From Amycolatopsis regifaucium (GTDB lineage: Bacteria; Actinomycetota; Actinomycetes; Mycobacteriales; Pseudonocardiaceae), in assembly GCF_001613935.1 (NCBI RefSeq), contig NZ_LQCI01000050.1, forward strand, positions 124,001 through 188,000: a DNA stretch of 64,000 bases, written 5' to 3'. A program made the position numbers and the translations under genes. Below the pieces are notes generated by a model that saw only the letters and a program-made list of their open reading frames with translations, was not told the origin of the DNA and did not search any database. Shown piece by piece: positions 18,327 to 27,259 of this stretch. Each line of letters starts with the position of its first letter. Within the stretch, counting starts at the first letter, position 1.

Positions 18327-18419
18327 ATGATCAAGCGTCTGTTGAAGGTCGTGCTCCGTCACGGTTGCTGCTCGGCGTGCACCGGTGTGGGCTGCGGCTG
18401 CTGCGACGCCTGCAAGTAG
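18327..18419 (+). CDS. 30-residue cysteine-rich peptide
   Basis: MIKRLLKVVLRH is followed by an 18-residue tail with seven cysteines: GCCSACTGVGCGCCDACK. The ATG has GGGAGGA (18315-18321) 5 nt upstream, and the third positions are G/C in most codons as in neighbouring genes, so it looks like a real gene. The N-terminal half is basic and amphipathic; the tail has CC and CxxC-like spacings suited to a metal or disulfides. It lies 107 nt after cobN and before the convergent ribD-like gene. I do not recognise a family. A metallothionein-like metal binder or a peptide precursor are guesses only. Confidence 0.65.
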   Translation: MIKRLLKVVLRHGCCSACTGVGCGCCDACK

Positions 18420-18435
18420 TGCCGCAGCACACGGA

Positions 18436-19524
18436 CTAGAGGTGGACACCCGGAATGTGGGTGTTCGCGCGGCGGACGCCGGCGGCGAGGGCGGGTACCT
18501 CGATCACCCGGCGTCCGGCCGCTTCCAGCGTTTCGGCGCCGACGCAGTCGACGAACACGGACGGTTCGCGCCAGGCGAACACGACTCGGGGAAGGCCGGC
18601 GTCGAGAATGAGCTGGGTGCAGCTTCGCGGATGTGACGTCCGCGAACTGCACGGCTCCAGCGACGTGTACATCGTCGCCTTCGCCAGTCGCGGGTCTCCC
18701 GGTTCGAGTTTCGCGAGTGCGGCTTCCTCCGCGTGGTTGGCGGGGTCGCCGTCGCCCGAGTAACCGGTGGAGATCACTTCGCCGTCGGCGCCGGTGATGA
18801 CCGCGCCGACGCGGAAAGTCCTCGGCGGGCAAAGATCCGCCAGTGCGATGGCCTCGCGCAACCGCAGAATGTCCACTTCGGACGGTTCCGGTGTCGCGTG
18901 GTACTCCAGCACGGCGATGTCACCCAGCCGGGTGCTTTCGACAAGAGTGAGCCCGCGAGGGAAGGCGCCGGGACCGGCGAATCGCGGCGCGCGCGGGTCA
19001 CCGACGAAGAACGGCGCGATCGCCAGATGCAGCTCGTCGACCAGTCCCTCGGTGAGGAACTGGGTGTGGATCGAGCCGCCGCCTTCGACCATCAGCCGCC
19101 GCACGCCGCGCGCGTGGAGATCCGCCAGCATCTCGCGCAGGCCGGTCAGCTCGACCACGGTCGCCTTTACCCCCGTGACGACGCCAGGCGGCGCGTACAC
19201 CAGCTTCTCCGTGTCGCCGAGCGTGAAGAACTGGGCCCCCGGATCGAGTGAGCCACTGCGCGTGAGCGTCACCTTGACCGGTTGTTCCGGCCGCCCGGCC
19301 GCGACCCGCTCGCGCACCAGCTCCGGCGAGCGGACCAGTAACCGGGGATTGTCCGCGCGGACGGTGTTCGCCCCGACCAGGATGGCGTCCGACGCCGCGC
19401 GCAGGCCGTCGACCCTGGCCCAGTCGTCCTGGTTGGACAGCACCAGCCGGGTGTCGGTCGCGTCGTCGAGGTAGCCGTCCAGTGAGACCGCGGCGGACAG
19501 CAGGACGTGTGGGCGTTCGATCAC
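18436..19524 (-). CDS. RibD-like bifunctional protein with swapped domains: N-terminal reductase, C-terminal deaminase
   Basis: 362 aa. Residues 1-215 are a RibD C-terminal/DHFR-like reductase domain (VSLDGYLDD, DAILVGANTVRADNPRL, LMVEGGGSIHTQFL). Residues 215-362 are a cytidine-deaminase-like domain with zinc ligands in NHAEEAAL and EPCSSRTSHPRSC. E. coli RibD has deaminase first, so the order is reversed. Both activities belong to riboflavin synthesis (deamination then side-chain reduction of the pyrimidine ribotide). No other rib gene is nearby, so use in a different pyrimidine-derived pathway is possible. Convergent with the Cys-rich peptide gene; divergent from abcF. Confidence 0.83.
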   Translation of the reverse strand: MIERPHVLLSAAVSLDGYLDDATDTRLVLSNQDDWARVDGLRAASDAILVGANTVRADNPRLLVRSPELVRERVAAGRPEQPVKVTLTRSGSLDPGAQFFTLGDTEKLVYAPPGVVTGVKATVVELTGLREMLADLHARGVRRLMVEGGGSIHTQFLTEGLVDELHLAIAPFFVGDPRAPRFAGPGAFPRGLTLVESTRLGDIAVLEYHATPEPSEVDILRLREAIALADLCPPRTFRVGAVITGADGEVISTGYSGDGDPANHAEEAALAKLEPGDPRLAKATMYTSLEPCSSRTSHPRSCTQLILDAGLPRVVFAWREPSVFVDCVGAETLEAAGRRVIEVPALAAGVRRANTHIPGVHL

Positions 19525-19543
19525 GTCGCCAGTATGCCCTCGC

Positions 19544-19573
19544 GAACTAACGCAAAAAGAGTTGCGTTAGTTC
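19544..19573. promoter_or_regulatory. Palindromic operator between ribD-like and ABC-F genes
   Basis: GAACTAACGCAA (19544-19555) and TTGCGTTAGTTC (19562-19573) are perfect 12-bp arms around a 6-nt loop. It is AT-richer than its surroundings. The right arm overlaps the putative -35 (TTGCGT) of the ABC-F promoter, and the left arm is 20 nt from the ribD-like start, so one repressor could serve both genes. Confidence 0.7.
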
Positions 19574-19652
19574 GGGGCGGTCGGCTAGCCTCGGCCCCAT
19601 GATCCTGTGAGACGAACCTGCGCCCTCATCCACCTCCTTCGCAGGGAGTCTC
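19562..19652 (+). promoter_or_regulatory. Promoter and leader of the ABC-F gene with a 3-codon upstream ORF
   Basis: TTGCGT (19562-19567), 18-nt spacer, TAGCCT (19586-19591). Transcription would start near 19598, at or beside ATG-ATC-CTG-TGA (19599-19610), which encodes Met-Ile-Leu. The real start follows at 19653 after GGGAG. Short leader ORFs controlling antibiotic-resistance ABC-F genes are known; whether this one stalls ribosomes is inference. Confidence 0.5.
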
Positions 19653-21242
19653 ATGTCTATTTCTTTGACGCTTTCCGACGTCACTTTCACCTGGCCCGAC
19701 GGCGCCCCCGTGTTCGAGCGGCTCTCGCTCACCATCGGCACCGGCCGTACCGGGCTGGTCGGCACCAACGGTTCCGGCAAGTCCACGCTGCTGAGCCTGC
19801 TCGCAGGCAGGCTGCGGCCCGAATCCGGCTCGATCACCACGCCGGGGGAAATCGGCTACCTGCCGCAGAACCTGGTCCTGGACACCGAGCGGCGAGTGGA
19901 CGACGTCCTGGGTGTGACGGCGATCCGCGCGGCGATCAAGGCCGTCGAGAGCGGCGACACCGCCGAGGAGCACCTCACCACCATCGGCGACAATTGGGAT
20001 GTCGAGGAACGCACCCGCGCGATCCTCGACCGGCTCGGCCTGGGCGTCGTCCGCCTGGACCAGCGGGCGGGCGAACTGTCCGGCGGCGAACTGACGTTGC
20101 TCGGCCTGGCCGCGTTGTTGTTGCGCCGGCCGGCCGTCCTGCTGCTGGACGAACCGACCAATAATCTCGACCTGCGGGCCCGCGAACTCGTGTACCGCGA
20201 GGTGGCGGCTTGGACCGGGATCCTCGTGGTGGTCTCGCACGACCGCGAACTGCTTCGGTCCGTCGACCGGATCGCCGAGGTCCGCGACCACGAGGTCACC
20301 CTGTACGGCGGCGACCTCGCGGAGTACGAACACGCCGTCGAGGTGGCGCAGGAGGCCGCGCGGCGCCACGTCCGGGCGGCGGAATCCGACGTCAAACGGC
20401 AGAAACGGGAGCTGGTCGAGGCCGGGATCAAGCTCGCCAGGAGGGCCCGCTACGGCCGGCAGATGTGGGACCGGAAACGCGAACCCAAGGTGCGGATGCG
20501 CAAACGCCAGGAGGACGCGCAGATCGCCGCGGGCAAGTACCGGAACCTGCACGCCGACAGGCTGGAGGACGCCGTCGAGACGCTGAAGGCCGCCGAAGAG
20601 CTGGTGCGCGAGGACGCCGAGATCCGCGTCGAACTGCCGGAAACCCTGGTGTCGCCGGGACAGGACGCGCTCCGCATCGACGCCGTTCCCCGCTTCGGCC
20701 CGGCGGCGAATCTGCACGTCATGGGGCCCGAGCGGATCGCGCTCGTGGGACCGAACGGTTCGGGCAAGACCACCCTGCTCCGCACGATCACCGGCGACCT
20801 CCCACCGAAGTCGGGCGACGTGCGGTTGTTCGTCCCCGCCCGGCTGCTTCCCCAGCGGATCGACATCCTCGACGACACCATGTCCATTGTGGACAATGTG
20901 CGCCGGTTCGCGCCGTCGCTCACGGACAACGAGATCCGCGCCCGGCTGGCACGGTTCCTGTTCCGGGGCACGGCGGCCGAACGAACGGTGGCGTCACTGT
21001 CCGGCGGGGAACGCTTCCGGGCCGCGCTGGCGGCGCTACTGCTCACCGACCCGGCGCCGAAACTGCTGATCCTCGACGAGCCGACGAACAACCTCGACCT
21101 GGCGAGCGTGCGACGCCTCACCGAGGCGTTACGCGCCTACCGGGGCGCGCTGATCGTGGCGAGCCACGACCGGCCGTTCCTCGCCGACATCGGTATCACC
21201 AGATGGCTGCCCCTCCCGCATCCAGAGGACGAAACGAGGTAG
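19653..21242 (+). CDS. ABC-F family ribosome-acting ATPase (possible antibiotic resistance)
   Basis: 529 aa, two ABC domains in one chain and no membrane segment. First Walker A TGLVGTNGSGKSTLLSLLAG (about 37-50), signature LSGGELTLLGLAALL and LLLDEPTNNLDL; second Walker A ALVGPNGSGKTTLLRTI (about 370), signature LSGGERFRAALAALLL and LILDEPTNNLDL. A charged linker (ESDVKRQKRELVEAGIKLAR onward, about 245-310) is the arm that reaches the ribosome. It resembles actinobacterial ABC-F proteins giving macrolide/lincosamide-type resistance or acting in translation. No biosynthetic cluster is adjacent. The last codons (PHPEDETR, stop 21242) fall in a family C repeat arm. Confidence 0.88.
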   Translation: MSISLTLSDVTFTWPDGAPVFERLSLTIGTGRTGLVGTNGSGKSTLLSLLAGRLRPESGSITTPGEIGYLPQNLVLDTERRVDDVLGVTAIRAAIKAVESGDTAEEHLTTIGDNWDVEERTRAILDRLGLGVVRLDQRAGELSGGELTLLGLAALLLRRPAVLLLDEPTNNLDLRARELVYREVAAWTGILVVVSHDRELLRSVDRIAEVRDHEVTLYGGDLAEYEHAVEVAQEAARRHVRAAESDVKRQKRELVEAGIKLARRARYGRQMWDRKREPKVRMRKRQEDAQIAAGKYRNLHADRLEDAVETLKAAEELVREDAEIRVELPETLVSPGQDALRIDAVPRFGPAANLHVMGPERIALVGPNGSGKTTLLRTITGDLPPKSGDVRLFVPARLLPQRIDILDDTMSIVDNVRRFAPSLTDNEIRARLARFLFRGTAAERTVASLSGGERFRAALAALLLTDPAPKLLILDEPTNNLDLASVRRLTEALRAYRGALIVASHDRPFLADIGITRWLPLPHPEDETR

Positions 21243-21281
21243 TGGCGCACGCAAGTACCGCATTTAGAGGACGAAACGCGG
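21218..21281. repeat. Family C repeat, copy C1 (arms in direct order)
   Basis: GCATCCAGAGGACGAAACGAGGTAG (first 20: GCATCCAGAGGACGAAACGA; 21218-21242) lies in the end of the ABC-F gene and gives its TAG stop. CCGCATTTAGAGGACGAAACGCGG (first 20: CCGCATTTAGAGGACGAAAC; 21258-21281) follows. Unlike C2-C4 the two arms are direct, not inverted. An opposite arm, GTCCTCTAAATGCGG, occurs at 21545-21559 beyond the composite block. Confidence 0.8.
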
Positions 21282-21298
21282 GGGCAACGCCGGGGGGC

Positions 21299-21498
21299 GT
21301 GAGTGGCGATTCGGGTTGGAGCGAACCCTCTCTTAGGGACCTACTCGTCACCTGCGGTCTTGCTCGCGTGTAAGTACATGATGGCCCCCTTCCTTGCGCT
21401 AGGCGCAAGGAAGGGGGCCATCATGTACTTACGCCTGACCTGCAAGGAGTCCTTCACGGACCGGCCACTACCGCACCCACCCGCCGTAGGTACCTAGA
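21299..21498. repeat. Composite repeat element, copy 1 (D-E-B-A')
   Basis: Modules in order: D GTGAGTGGCGATTCGGGTT (21299-21317); E, starting CTACTCGTCACCTGCGGTCT (21341-21370); B1, a perfect 30-bp inverted repeat with 3-nt loop (21370-21432; arm starts GTAAGTACATGATGGCCCCC); A', starting CAAGGAGTCCTTCACGGACC (21443-21495). The same modules in the same order, on the opposite strand, occur at 54375-54616. It lies between the convergent ABC-F and paaE genes, a 320-bp stretch with no gene. Confidence 0.9.
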
Positions 21499-21562
21499 AC
21501 GACCTCGGCCTCTCCCGTCGGCCAGGTCCGGAAGCGCATTCAGTCCTCTAAATGCGGGGTGG

Positions 21563-22636
21563 TCAGGCGTCGAAGTCCACGGTGACGGACTCGGAGATCG
21601 GGACCGACTGGCAGGTGAGCACGAAACCGGCGTCGACTTCGGCCTTCTCCAGCGCGAAGTTGCGCCGCATGTCCACCTTGCCGTCGCAGATCTTCGCCCG
21701 GCAGGTGCCGCACACCCCACCCTTGCAGGCGAAGGGCAGATCCGGGCGGTACTTCTGCGCGCCGTCGAGCAGGGAGGAGTTGCGCGGCAGCGTCATCGTC
21801 GTCGACCGGCCGTCGAGGACCAGCGTGACCTCGCTGGAGGACCCCACGACGGCCGGGTCGATGTGCTGCACCGGCTCCGGCGGAGTGTCCACATAGAACA
21901 GTTCCTGGTGGACACGCTCGTCCGGCACGCCGAGGGCGCGCAGCAGTTCCTGCGCACCGGTCACCATGTCGAACGGGCCGCACAGCCACCAGTGCGCGAC
22001 GTCGTCGGCCGGGATCAGCACGGTGCACAGGCGCCGCAGCTTCTCCGCGTCCAGACGCCCGGTGAACAGTTCGGCCTCGCGCGGCTCACGCGAGAGCACG
22101 TGGACGAGTTCGAGCCGCGCCGGGTAGCGGTCCTTCAGATCCGCGAGGTCGTCGGCGAACATGACGGTGTCGGTGCGCCGGTTGCCGTAGAGCACGGTCA
22201 CGGTGGCGTCGGAAGCGCCGAGCAGCGACGACGCGATCGACAGCACCGGCGTGATGCCCGAACCCGCCGCGATCAGCACGTGGTGCCCGGCGGAGTCCAG
22301 ATCCGGGGTGAAGTTGCCGGTCGGCGCGGCGACCTCGATCTCATCGCCGGGGCGCACGTCGCGCACCAGCCACGACGAGAACAGCCCGCCCGGCACCTCC
22401 CGGACGCCGACGCGCGGCGCCGCACCGGCCGGCGCGCAGATCGAGTACGAGCGGCGCTCGTCCCGGCCTTCGATTTCGCGGCGCAGGGTCAGCGACTGGC
22501 CCGCCTTGAACCGGAAGGTTTCGGCGAGGTCTTCGGGTACGTCGAAGGTCACCGCGACGGCGTCGTCACAGAGGCGCTGGACGCCGGAGACCTTCAGGGT
22601 GTGGAACCCCGTGCGGCGCAGAGTGGACGCGGTCAC
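21563..22636 (-). CDS. paaE: 1,2-phenylacetyl-CoA epoxidase subunit E (reductase)
   Basis: 357-aa electron-transfer subunit taking electrons from NADPH to the PaaAC diiron centre. N-terminal FAD domain with RSYSICAPAG (RxYS, about 63), NAD-binding domain with HHVLIAAGSGITPVLSIASS (about 120), and a C-terminal plant-type ferredoxin domain with ACKGGVCGTCRAKI and LTCQS (about 308-345) supplying four [2Fe-2S] cysteines. Last gene of paaZ-A-B-C-D-E; it starts 1 nt after the paaD stop. Confidence 0.95.
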   Translation of the reverse strand: MTASTLRRTGFHTLKVSGVQRLCDDAVAVTFDVPEDLAETFRFKAGQSLTLRREIEGRDERRSYSICAPAGAAPRVGVREVPGGLFSSWLVRDVRPGDEIEVAAPTGNFTPDLDSAGHHVLIAAGSGITPVLSIASSLLGASDATVTVLYGNRRTDTVMFADDLADLKDRYPARLELVHVLSREPREAELFTGRLDAEKLRRLCTVLIPADDVAHWWLCGPFDMVTGAQELLRALGVPDERVHQELFYVDTPPEPVQHIDPAVVGSSSEVTLVLDGRSTTMTLPRNSSLLDGAQKYRPDLPFACKGGVCGTCRAKICDGKVDMRRNFALEKAEVDAGFVLTCQSVPISESVTVDFDA

Positions 22637-22637
22637 G

Positions 22638-23126
22638 CTAGATCTCCTTGACGTGTTCGAACGGTTCGAGGCAGGAACGGCAGCGGCGCAGGGCCTTGCA
22701 CGCCGTCGCGCTGAACCGGGACTGCTCCTCGGTGTCCGCGGAACCGCAGTGCGGGCAACGGACCGACGACACCGGCGGGCTCAACGTGAGCGGGATCGGC
22801 CCGGTCCGCCGCGGCGCGGCCCCCGGCGGCGCGATGCCCGCTTCGGCCAGCTTCCGCTTGCCGTCCTCGGTGATCCAGTCGGTGGACCAGGCGGGCCGCA
22901 GCACGGTCCGGACCTCGACCTCGCCGTAGCCCGCCCCGGTCAGCGCGTGCACGAGGTCGTCGCGCATGGTGTCCATCGCCGGGCAGCCGGTGTAGGTCGG
23001 GGTGATCGCGACGACCACTCGACCGTCCTCTTCGGACACTTCCCGTAGCACGCCCAGATCGGCGAGGGTGAGCATCGGCAGTTCCGGGTCGGTGACCGTG
23101 GCCGCCACGGCGTACGCGGTCACCAT
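22638..23126 (-). CDS. paaD: Phenylacetyl-CoA epoxidase assembly protein PaaD
   Basis: 162 aa. An N-terminal MIP18/DUF59-like domain (VTDPELPMLTLADLGVLREV; TYTGCPAMDTMRDDL) plus a C-terminal zinc or iron cysteine motif (CPHCGSADTEEQS...CRSC). PaaD is required for maturation of the epoxidase, presumably its Fe-S or diiron centres. ATG 23126 overlaps the paaC stop by 7 nt; GTG 23123 is nearly equal. Longer upstream frames are within paaC. Confidence 0.93.
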   Translation of the reverse strand: MVTAYAVAATVTDPELPMLTLADLGVLREVSEEDGRVVVAITPTYTGCPAMDTMRDDLVHALTGAGYGEVEVRTVLRPAWSTDWITEDGKRKLAEAGIAPPGAAPRRTGPIPLTLSPPVSSVRCPHCGSADTEEQSRFSATACKALRRCRSCLEPFEHVKEI

Positions 23127-23977
23127 GTCGCGTCCGGATGTTCCCTGGCGACACTTTGCAGCTCCGCCAGCAGGTAACCCATCCGCTCGGTGTGCACACC
23201 GTCGCGGCCCATCCGGCCGGAGACCCCGGCGATGGCGCCGGCCTCGGGGCGCGTCAGCTTCGCGACGGCCAGCACCTGGTCGAGGATCGCGTCGAACTCG
23301 GGCCGCAGCGACGGCGATTCGACGAACTCGTCCTGGTGTGCCACGAAAAGCTCGTCGACGTAGGGCCAGACCGCGTCCAGGCCCTCCTGCATCCGCGCGT
23401 GGGAGAACTCGGTCCCGTCGCCGAGCCGCACGGCCCATTGGGCGGCGTAGTCACGGTGGTAGGCGACCTCCTTGACGCCCTTGTCCGCGATGGCCGCCAG
23501 CACCGGATCGACACTGGTCTGCAAGCGCTGCAACAAGGCCAGCCGCCAGATCGAGAACACCAGCAGCCGCGCGATCAGCTGGCCGAAGTGGCCGCCGTCG
23601 AGTTCGGCGAGCCGGACGTTGCGGTACTCCTGCTCACTCCGGAAGAAGGCGTAGGAGTCCTCGGTGCGCTCGCTCCCGTCGGCCTTGCCCGCGCGGGCGA
23701 GCAGCAGACGGGCCTGTCCGAGCAGGTCGAGCGCGATGTTGGCGATCGCGACCTCGTCCTCGAGTTCGGGCGCGTTCGTGCACCATTCCTGCAGGCGGTG
23801 CGAGAAGATCAGCGCGTCGTCGCCGAGCATCAGGCAGTACGCGGCCAGCCGCGTACCGTCCACACCGGACGGAACCGTGGTGTCCACACCGGACAGTGGA
23901 TCCTCGAAGCCGGTGCCGAAGGCCCAGCGCGAGTCATTTTCCTCGGTGATCGCCTCGTAGGCGTTGTCGAAGCTCAT
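23120..23977 (-). CDS. paaC: 1,2-phenylacetyl-CoA epoxidase subunit C (structural)
   Basis: 285-aa ferritin-like helical subunit that pairs with PaaA and stabilises it; PaaC itself has no complete diiron site. Family text: YCLMLGDDALIFSHRLQEWC, IALDLLGQARLLLARAG and KGVKEVAYHRDYAAQWAVRL. It lies between paaB (1-nt gap) and paaD (overlap), fixing the order in the operon. Confidence 0.94.
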   Translation of the reverse strand: MSFDNAYEAITEENDSRWAFGTGFEDPLSGVDTTVPSGVDGTRLAAYCLMLGDDALIFSHRLQEWCTNAPELEDEVAIANIALDLLGQARLLLARAGKADGSERTEDSYAFFRSEQEYRNVRLAELDGGHFGQLIARLLVFSIWRLALLQRLQTSVDPVLAAIADKGVKEVAYHRDYAAQWAVRLGDGTEFSHARMQEGLDAVWPYVDELFVAHQDEFVESPSLRPEFDAILDQVLAVAKLTRPEAGAIAGVSGRMGRDGVHTERMGYLLAELQSVAREHPDATW

Positions 23978-23978
23978 G

Positions 23979-24263
23979 TCAGATGTGCGGAACGTTGTCG
24001 GGGATGTCGTAGAACGTCGGATACCGGTACACCTTGTCGCCGCTGGGCGCGAAGAACGGGTCCTTCTCGTCCGGCGAGGACGCGGTGATGGCGCTCGCGC
24101 GCACGACCCAGATCGACACGCCTTCGTTGCGGCGGGTATAGAGATCCCGGGCGTGGTGCAGCGCCATCTCGTCGTCGGCGGCGTGCAGCGAACCCACGTG
24201 CACGTGGTTCAGGCCGCGCTTTCCCCGGACGAACACCTCGTACAACGGCCAGTCGTGCTTCAT
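23979..24263 (-). CDS. paaB: 1,2-phenylacetyl-CoA epoxidase subunit B
   Basis: 94-aa small subunit. WPLYEVFVRGKRGLNHVHVG and SLHAADDEMALHHARDLYTR are the diagnostic PaaB segments. ATG 24263 shares one base with the paaA stop (TGATG), so the longer open frame upstream is not used. The exact role in the PaaABCE complex is unsettled, but it is needed for activity. Confidence 0.95.
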   Translation of the reverse strand: MKHDWPLYEVFVRGKRGLNHVHVGSLHAADDEMALHHARDLYTRRNEGVSIWVVRASAITASSPDEKDPFFAPSGDKVYRYPTFYDIPDNVPHI

Positions 24264-25201
24264 CACGAACCCTTCTTCGCTGCGTGCGCGACGGCGGCTT
24301 CCCGCACCCACGCGCCGTCTTCCTGTGCCCGGCGCCGGTGCGCGACGCGCTGGGCGTTGCACGGACCGTTGCCCTTCAACACGTTCTTGAACTCGTCCCA
24401 GTCCACCGCGCCGAAGTCGTAGTGGCCGCGTTCGGGGTTCCACTTCAGGTCCGGGTCCGGGAAGGTGACGCCCAGCGCCTCCGCCTGCGGAACGGACATG
24501 TCGACAAAGCGCTGACGCAGCTCGTCGTTGGTGTGCCGTTTGACCTTCCACGCCATCGACTGCGCGGTGTTCGGCGATTCCGCGTCCGGCGGGCCGAACA
24601 TCATCAGCGACGGCCACCACCAGCGGTTGACCGCCTCCTGCACCATTTCCCGCTGCTTTTCCGTGCCGCGCATCATGGTCATCAGCAGTTCGAAGCCCTG
24701 CCGCTGGTGGAAGGACTCCTCCTTGCAGATGCGGATCATGGCGCGCGCGTACGGCCCGTAGGAACTGCGGCACAGCGGGACCTGGTTGCAGATGGCCGCG
24801 CCGTCGACCAGCCAGCCGATCACGCCGACGTCGGCGAAGGTCAGCGCCGGGTAGTTGAAGATCGACGAGTACTTCTGCCTGCCGTTGATGAGCTTGTCGG
24901 TCAGGTCCGCCCGGTCGGCGCCGAGCGTGGCCGCCGCCGAGTACAGGTACAGCCCGTGACCGGCCTCGTCCTGCACCTTCGCGAGCAGGATCGCCTTGCG
25001 CCGCAAGGAAGGCGCCCGGGTGATCCAGTTGCCTTCCGGCTGCATGCCGATGATCTCCGAATGCGCGTGCTGCGCGATCTGCCGGATCATCGTCTTGCGG
25101 TACCCCTCGGGCACCCAGTCGCGCGGCTCGATGCGCTGGTCACGCGCGATGGTCGCCTCGAAATGCCGTTCGAGGTCTTCCTCGGACACCGTCGCTGTCA
25201 T
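24263..25201 (-). CDS. paaA: 1,2-phenylacetyl-CoA epoxidase subunit A (catalytic)
   Basis: 312-aa diiron monooxygenase subunit that epoxidises the ring of phenylacetyl-CoA. Ferritin-like carboxylate/His motifs are seen in [14 protein letters not shown] (EAxH, about 75) and [15 protein letters not shown] (ExxH, about 165). Starts with [14 protein letters not shown] and overlaps the paaZ stop by 4 nt. Length and order are standard for actinobacterial paa operons. Confidence 0.95.
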   Translation of the reverse strand: MTATVSEEDLERHFEATIARDQRIEPRDWVPEGYRKTMIRQIAQHAHSEIIGMQPEGNWITRAPSLRRKAILLAKVQDEAGHGLYLYSAAATLGADRADLTDKLINGRQKYSSIFNYPALTFADVGVIGWLVDGAAICNQVPLCRSSYGPYARAMIRICKEESFHQRQGFELLMTMMRGTEKQREMVQEAVNRWWWPSLMMFGPPDAESPNTAQSMAWKVKRHTNDELRQRFVDMSVPQAEALGVTFPDPDLKWNPERGHYDFGAVDWDEFKNVLKGNGPCNAQRVAHRRRAQEDGAWVREAAVAHAAKKGS

Positions 25202-27228
25202 GCCTGCTCCTTCGCCACCAGGGTGAGCACGTCGTACTTGGCGACCGAGTCGCCGTCTTGGTTGGTCACGTCGGCGTCCCAGCGGACTTCGCCGTACTCC
25301 TGGTCGATGCGCGGGGTGATCTGCTTGGCGGTCAAGGTCACCGTCAACGAGTCGCCGACCTTCACCGGGGTGAGGAACCGCAGGTTCTCCAAGCCGTAGT
25401 TGGCCAGCACCGGACCGGGCTCGGGCGAGACGAACAGGCCTGCGGCGAACGAAACCACGAGGTATCCGTGCGCCACGATGCCGCCGAACAGCGGGTTCGC
25501 CGCCGCGGCCTCGGGATCGGTGTGGGCGTAGAAGGTGTCACCGGTGAACTCGGCGAAGTGGTCGACGTCTTCCTGGGTGACAGTGCGCGGCCCAGCGACC
25601 ACGGAGTCGCCGATCTTCAGTTCCGCCAAGGACTTCCGGAACGGATGGACGTCGCTCTCGGTGCGCGGGGCACCCGCGACCCAGCGGCCGGTGACCGTGC
25701 TGAGCACCTTGGGGCTGCCCTGGACGGCGGTGCGCTGCATGTGGTGCAGCACGCCGCGGATCCCGCCCATCTCCTCGCCGCCACCGGCGCGCCCGGGGCC
25801 GCCGTGGACCAGCTGCGGCATCGGCGAACCGTGGCCGGTGGACTCCTTGGCGTCGTCGGCGTCCAACACCAGCAGACGGCCGTGGTACGGCGCGACCCCG
25901 AGCACGACCTCGCGTGCGAACTCCGCGTCCGCGGTGACGACGGAGCCGACGAGGCTGCCGCCGCCGCGGGCGGCGAGTTCGACGACCTGCTCGGTCGAGG
26001 TGTAGGGCAGCAACGTGGAGACCGGGCCGAACGCCTCGACCTCGTGCGGCTCGGAACGCTCCGGGTCCGCCTTCAGCAGCACGGGCGAGATGAACGCGCC
26101 GCGCTCGGCGTCCGCGCCGACGACCTCGACCCGCTCCGGGTCGCCGAAGACGACCGACCCGACGTCCAGCAGCGCCTTGAGCGACCGCCGGACCTCCTCA
26201 CGCTGCTCCAGGCTGGCCAGCGCGCCCATCCGGACACCCTCGGCGGTGGGGTTGCCGATGGTGACCTTCGCCAGCCGCGCGCTCGCGGCCTCGGCGACGT
26301 CGTCCAGCAGGTCGGCGGGGACGAACGCGCGACGGATCGCGGTGCACTTCTGCCCGGCCTTGACCGTCATTTCGGTGGTCAGCTGCTTGACGAAGAGGTC
26401 GAACTCGGTGGTGCCGGGTTTGGCGTCCGGGCCGAGGATCGAGCAGTTCAGCGAGTCGGCCTCGGCGTTGAACCGGGCCGAGTTGCGCACGATCGCCGGA
26501 TGCGCACGCAGTTTCTGCGCCGTTGAAGCGGAACCGGTGAAGGAGACGAGGTCCTGCGCGGTGACGTGGTCGAGCAGGTCGCCGACGCTGCCCGCGACGA
26601 ACTGCAGCGTGCCCTCGGGCAGGATGCCGGCGTCGATGATGATCTCGACCAGCCGCGCGGTCAGGTACGCGGTCTGGCTGGCCGGCTTGATCAGGCTCGG
26701 CACCCCGGCGAGGAACGCGGGCGCGAACTTCTCCAGCGGGCCCCAGACCGGGAAGTTGAAGGCGTTGATCTGGACGGCGACACCGCGCAGCGGCACGGCG
26801 ATGTGCTGGGCGACGAAGGTGCCGCCCTTGCTCAGCGGCTCCACGTTGCCGTCGACGTAGACGGTGTCGTTCGGCAGTTCGCGCTTGCCCTTGCTGGAGT
26901 AGGCGAACAGCACTCCGATGCCGCCGTCGATGTCGACCATCGAGTCGGTCTTGGTCGCACCCGTGCGCGCCGACAGCGCGTACAGCTCGTCGCGGTGTTC
27001 GCGCAGGTGCGAGGCCAGCGCCTTCAGCAACGCGGCGCGCTGATGAAAGGTCAGCTCACGCAGGGCGGGTCCGCCGGTGCGGCGGCCGTACTCCAGCGCG
27101 GCGGCGAAGTCGATGCCGTCGGACGAGACCCGGGCGACCTCCTCGCCCGTCGAGGCGTCGTGCAGCGGCACTCCGTCGTTGTCCGCCGTGTGCCATCCGC
27201 CGGAGACGTAGCTGCGCAGCAATGCCAT
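25198..27228 (-). CDS. paaZ: Bifunctional oxepin-CoA hydrolase / 3-oxo-5,6-dehydrosuberyl-CoA semialdehyde dehydrogenase PaaZ
   Basis: 676 aa. Residues 1 to about 520 are an aldehyde dehydrogenase ([32 protein letters not shown], catalytic Cys in GQKCTAIRR, Glu in [10 protein letters not shown]); residues about 540-676 are a MaoC-like hot-dog hydratase ([39 protein letters not shown]). It opens the oxepin ring and oxidises the resulting aldehyde. First gene of the minus operon, transcribed from the promoter at 27279-27306. Confidence 0.95.
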   Translation of the reverse strand: MALLRSYVSGGWHTADNDGVPLHDASTGEEVARVSSDGIDFAAALEYGRRTGGPALRELTFHQRAALLKALASHLREHRDELYALSARTGATKTDSMVDIDGGIGVLFAYSSKGKRELPNDTVYVDGNVEPLSKGGTFVAQHIAVPLRGVAVQINAFNFPVWGPLEKFAPAFLAGVPSLIKPASQTAYLTARLVEIIIDAGILPEGTLQFVAGSVGDLLDHVTAQDLVSFTGSASTAQKLRAHPAIVRNSARFNAEADSLNCSILGPDAKPGTTEFDLFVKQLTTEMTVKAGQKCTAIRRAFVPADLLDDVAEAASARLAKVTIGNPTAEGVRMGALASLEQREEVRRSLKALLDVGSVVFGDPERVEVVGADAERGAFISPVLLKADPERSEPHEVEAFGPVSTLLPYTSTEQVVELAARGGGSLVGSVVTADAEFAREVVLGVAPYHGRLLVLDADDAKESTGHGSPMPQLVHGGPGRAGGGEEMGGIRGVLHHMQRTAVQGSPKVLSTVTGRWVAGAPRTESDVHPFRKSLAELKIGDSVVAGPRTVTQEDVDHFAEFTGDTFYAHTDPEAAAANPLFGGIVAHGYLVVSFAAGLFVSPEPGPVLANYGLENLRFLTPVKVGDSLTVTLTAKQITPRIDQEYGEVRWDADVTNQDGDSVAKYDVLTLVAKEQA

Positions 27229-27259
27229 GGGGCCGAACCCTTCGATGGTGGATTAACAG

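Noticed and set aside
21299-21498. Insertion sequence
   Set aside because: No transposase frame and no terminal direct repeats seen; a non-autonomous element is only a hypothesis.
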